In this document: one piece after another, positions 5,526 to 6,672 of the stretch
How positions within the stretch are numbered: the first letter of the stretch is position 1
Layout: each line of letters starts with the position of its first letter
DNA from: an uncultured Collinsella sp.
GTDB taxonomy: Bacteria > Actinomycetota > Coriobacteriia > Coriobacteriales > Coriobacteriaceae
Reading direction: 5' to 3'
Assembly (NCBI GenBank): GCA_902463875.1
Contig: CABQHR010000102.1
Coordinates: 1 to 6,672, forward strand
Length of the DNA stretch: 6,672 bases
Position numbers and translations under genes: made by a program
The notes under the pieces: generated by a model
Seen by the model: the letters and a program-made list of their open reading frames with translations, nothing else
Databases searched by the model: none
Told to the model about the DNA's origin: nothing

Positions 5526-6149
5526 ATGACCGTCGATATGGGCGACCTTGCGCTTCTAATGTTGTCCGTGCTGTGCCTTGCGATCTTTGTCTGCTTGCTG
5601 ATTAAGGTGCTCAAAGGACGGGCTATAAGAATCGACGAGTTGGGTTACTTGCTGTTTGTCGAGAGACTTCGATCGCCGGTGCTGACGATTGCGATGAGAG
5701 GCATATCGAATCTGGCGTCGGTGCCGTTTATTGTCGGCGTGCTGGTTGCGTCAATGCTGTGGGTGCCTTGTCGGGTCCATGTTATCTTGGCCGCCGTCAA
5801 CGTTGGCGCCATCAGTGCAATAGACCAGCTGTTGAAGATTCTTGTGCGCCGGCCTCGTCCCCAGGGATTTCGGCTTGTCGAGGCACTAGGGCTCAGCTTT
5901 CCCTCGGGCCACTCGATGGCGGCCATGGCGTTTTATGGTTATGGCATATGGTTGGTACGGTGTGGCACATGCGGGCTGCCGCTCGGTGCTGCCATCGAGG
6001 TTGCGCTCGCGCTCGCCATCCTTGCGGTGGGCGTTAGCCGTATCTATCTGGGCGTGCACTATGCCTCGGATGTACTGGGCGGCTTCTGCCTTTCGTTTGC
6101 CTGGCTCATCCTGTTTGTGCATCTTGTCGCCGGGGTTTTGGCGCTTTGA
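5526..6149 (+). CDS. PAP2-family integral membrane phosphatase
   Basis: The 207-residue membrane protein has the three motifs of the PAP2 (type 2 phosphatidic acid phosphatase) superfamily. These are K-x6-R-P (Lys104 to Pro112), PSGH (126-129) with the catalytic-relay His129, and S-R-x5-H-x3-D (Ser171 to Asp182) with the nucleophilic His178. About five or six hydrophobic segments surround them (about 7-27, 66-80, 84-99, 130-145, 153-170, 184-205). Such enzymes remove phosphate from lipid phosphates such as undecaprenyl pyrophosphate, phosphatidate or phosphatidylglycerol phosphate at the membrane; the substrate cannot be told from sequence. Start: ATG 5526 follows GAAGGGA (5514-5520) at 5 nt. 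It appears to be a single gene, divergent from the SOS operon and separated from it by the inverted repeat. No clear terminator was seen after it. Confidence 0.9.
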   Translation: MTVDMGDLALLMLSVLCLAIFVCLLIKVLKGRAIRIDELGYLLFVERLRSPVLTIAMRGISNLASVPFIVGVLVASMLWVPCRVHVILAAVNVGAISAIDQLLKILVRRPRPQGFRLVEALGLSFPSGHSMAAMAFYGYGIWLVRCGTCGLPLGAAIEVALALAILAVGVSRIYLGVHYASDVLGGFCLSFAWLILFVHLVAGVLAL

Positions 6150-6287
6150 CTGCTTGGTTGCTCTCCGTAAAGTCGCATCGGTTTTTAACGCAGCCCTAAA
6201 GAGTGCGAAACAGCTCGGAAAAGCTCGCTTCGTAGCATGAGCCTAACGATCGATACCACCATAAAGCACGGAAGGGTTGTGGGGATA

Positions 6288-6672
6288 ATGGTCAACTATG
6301 GGTTTGGTATGCCGACGCGCTTGGTTGCGGATGGGGACGTGGCTCGCTGGTGCGGACGATTGGTCGCCCACTACGGTGGCACCAAGGCGCTGGTCGTGCT
6401 GGGAGGCGACAAGCACACGCGTGATGAGCTTGTCTCGGCGGCGCTCGGCTCGCTCGACCGCGCCCTGCTCGAACGTGTGCTCTTTCGTTGCGGCTCAGTT
6501 GGGGGCGACGGAGGGGACGAGCTGGTCGATGAGGCCGTAGCCCTGGCGACCGATGAGGGCGTGGATTTTGTCCTGGCGATCGGCGATGCCGATACGGCAG
6601 GCTTTGCGCGCGAGCTCGCCCGTCGCATGGCCGTGCTCGATGCCGGCGAGGACGGCTTTGTTCCCTACGGGT
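6288..6672 (+). CDS. N-terminal part of an iron-containing alcohol dehydrogenase-like protein
   Basis: The first 128 codons are present and the gene runs off the right edge. The opening MVNYGFGMPTRLVADGDVA aligns by eye with the family start (M-x-N-F-x-F-x-x-P-T, then FG). HYGGTKALVVLGG (28-40) and EGVDFVLAIGD (90-100) match the first strands of the NAD-binding domain of butanol-dehydrogenase-like enzymes. The normal GGGSxxDxAK motif is replaced by GDADTAGFAR (99-108), losing the glycine run and the Asp, so cofactor binding may be altered or lost. The metal-binding part lies beyond the window. Start: ATG 6288 fits the family start and follows GGAAGGG (6270-6276). An upstream in-frame ATG at 6237 lacks a clear ribosome site, and its extra codons include rare-looking ATA (twice), CTA and AGG. 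Confidence 0.62.
   Translation, partial: MVNYGFGMPTRLVADGDVARWCGRLVAHYGGTKALVVLGGDKHTRDELVSAALGSLDRALLERVLFRCGSVGGDGGDELVDEAVALATDEGVDFVLAIGDADTAGFARELARRMAVLDAGEDGFVPYG

Noticed and set aside
6150..6287. Gap between the PAP2 gene and the dehydrogenase-like gene, examined for terminator, promoter and small RNA
   Set aside because: Only a short AGCTCG direct repeat (6213-6228) and loose complementarities were seen; no stem with a T-run and no good promoter hexamers.

Overview
The window reads as chromosomal DNA of a GC-rich, Gram-positive anaerobe, most likely a Coriobacteriia member close to Collinsella. This is an inference from protein style: a membrane-anchored HMA protein, a sortase-anchored surface protein with an LPxTG-like signal, a UvrX-type Y-family polymerase paired with a YolD-like protein, Gram-positive-type SOS box, and an iron-alcohol-dehydrogenase-like protein. 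No rRNA, tRNA, CRISPR array or transposase gene was seen.

Layout. (1) 1-56, minus: the first codons of a gene running off the left edge, with a good ribosome binding site and a well-formed sigma70-type promoter. Two related, partly palindromic sites overlap that promoter and look like operators. (2) 233-616, plus: a small membrane-anchored heavy-metal-associated (HMA) protein, divergent from the first gene. (3) 617-890: non-coding leader region with two hairpins. (4) 891-3389, plus: an 832-residue secreted, wall-anchored protein made of beta-propeller-like repeats, with a long acidic helical segment inserted before the last repeat. (5) 3386-5309, minus: an SOS-type translesion operon, a Y-family polymerase followed by a YolD-like protein, with 8-nt overlap. 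A TTGACG-17-TATTAT promoter with a LexA-type box on its -10 region drives it. (6) 5383-5466: a long, almost perfect inverted repeat of REP/BIME type. (7) 5526-6149, plus: a PAP2-family membrane phosphatase. (8) 6288-6672, plus: the start of an iron-containing-alcohol-dehydrogenase-like protein with a degenerate nucleotide-binding motif.

The most striking feature joins regions 4 and 5. The surface-protein gene and the yolD-like gene converge and their stop codons overlap in a shared CTAG, so there is no intergenic space for a terminator. The terminator of the surface-protein gene instead appears to lie about 160 nt inside the opposing yolD-like coding sequence: a perfect 14-bp stem with a UUCG loop followed by a T-rich run. 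The surface-protein transcript should therefore carry a 3' tail antisense to the end of the SOS operon transcript.

No wholly new defence or mobile system is evident. The points worth attention are the embedded terminator with antisense overlap, the paired operator-like sites beside a metal-binding gene, the REP element touching an SOS promoter, and unusual domain insertions in the surface protein and the polymerase.
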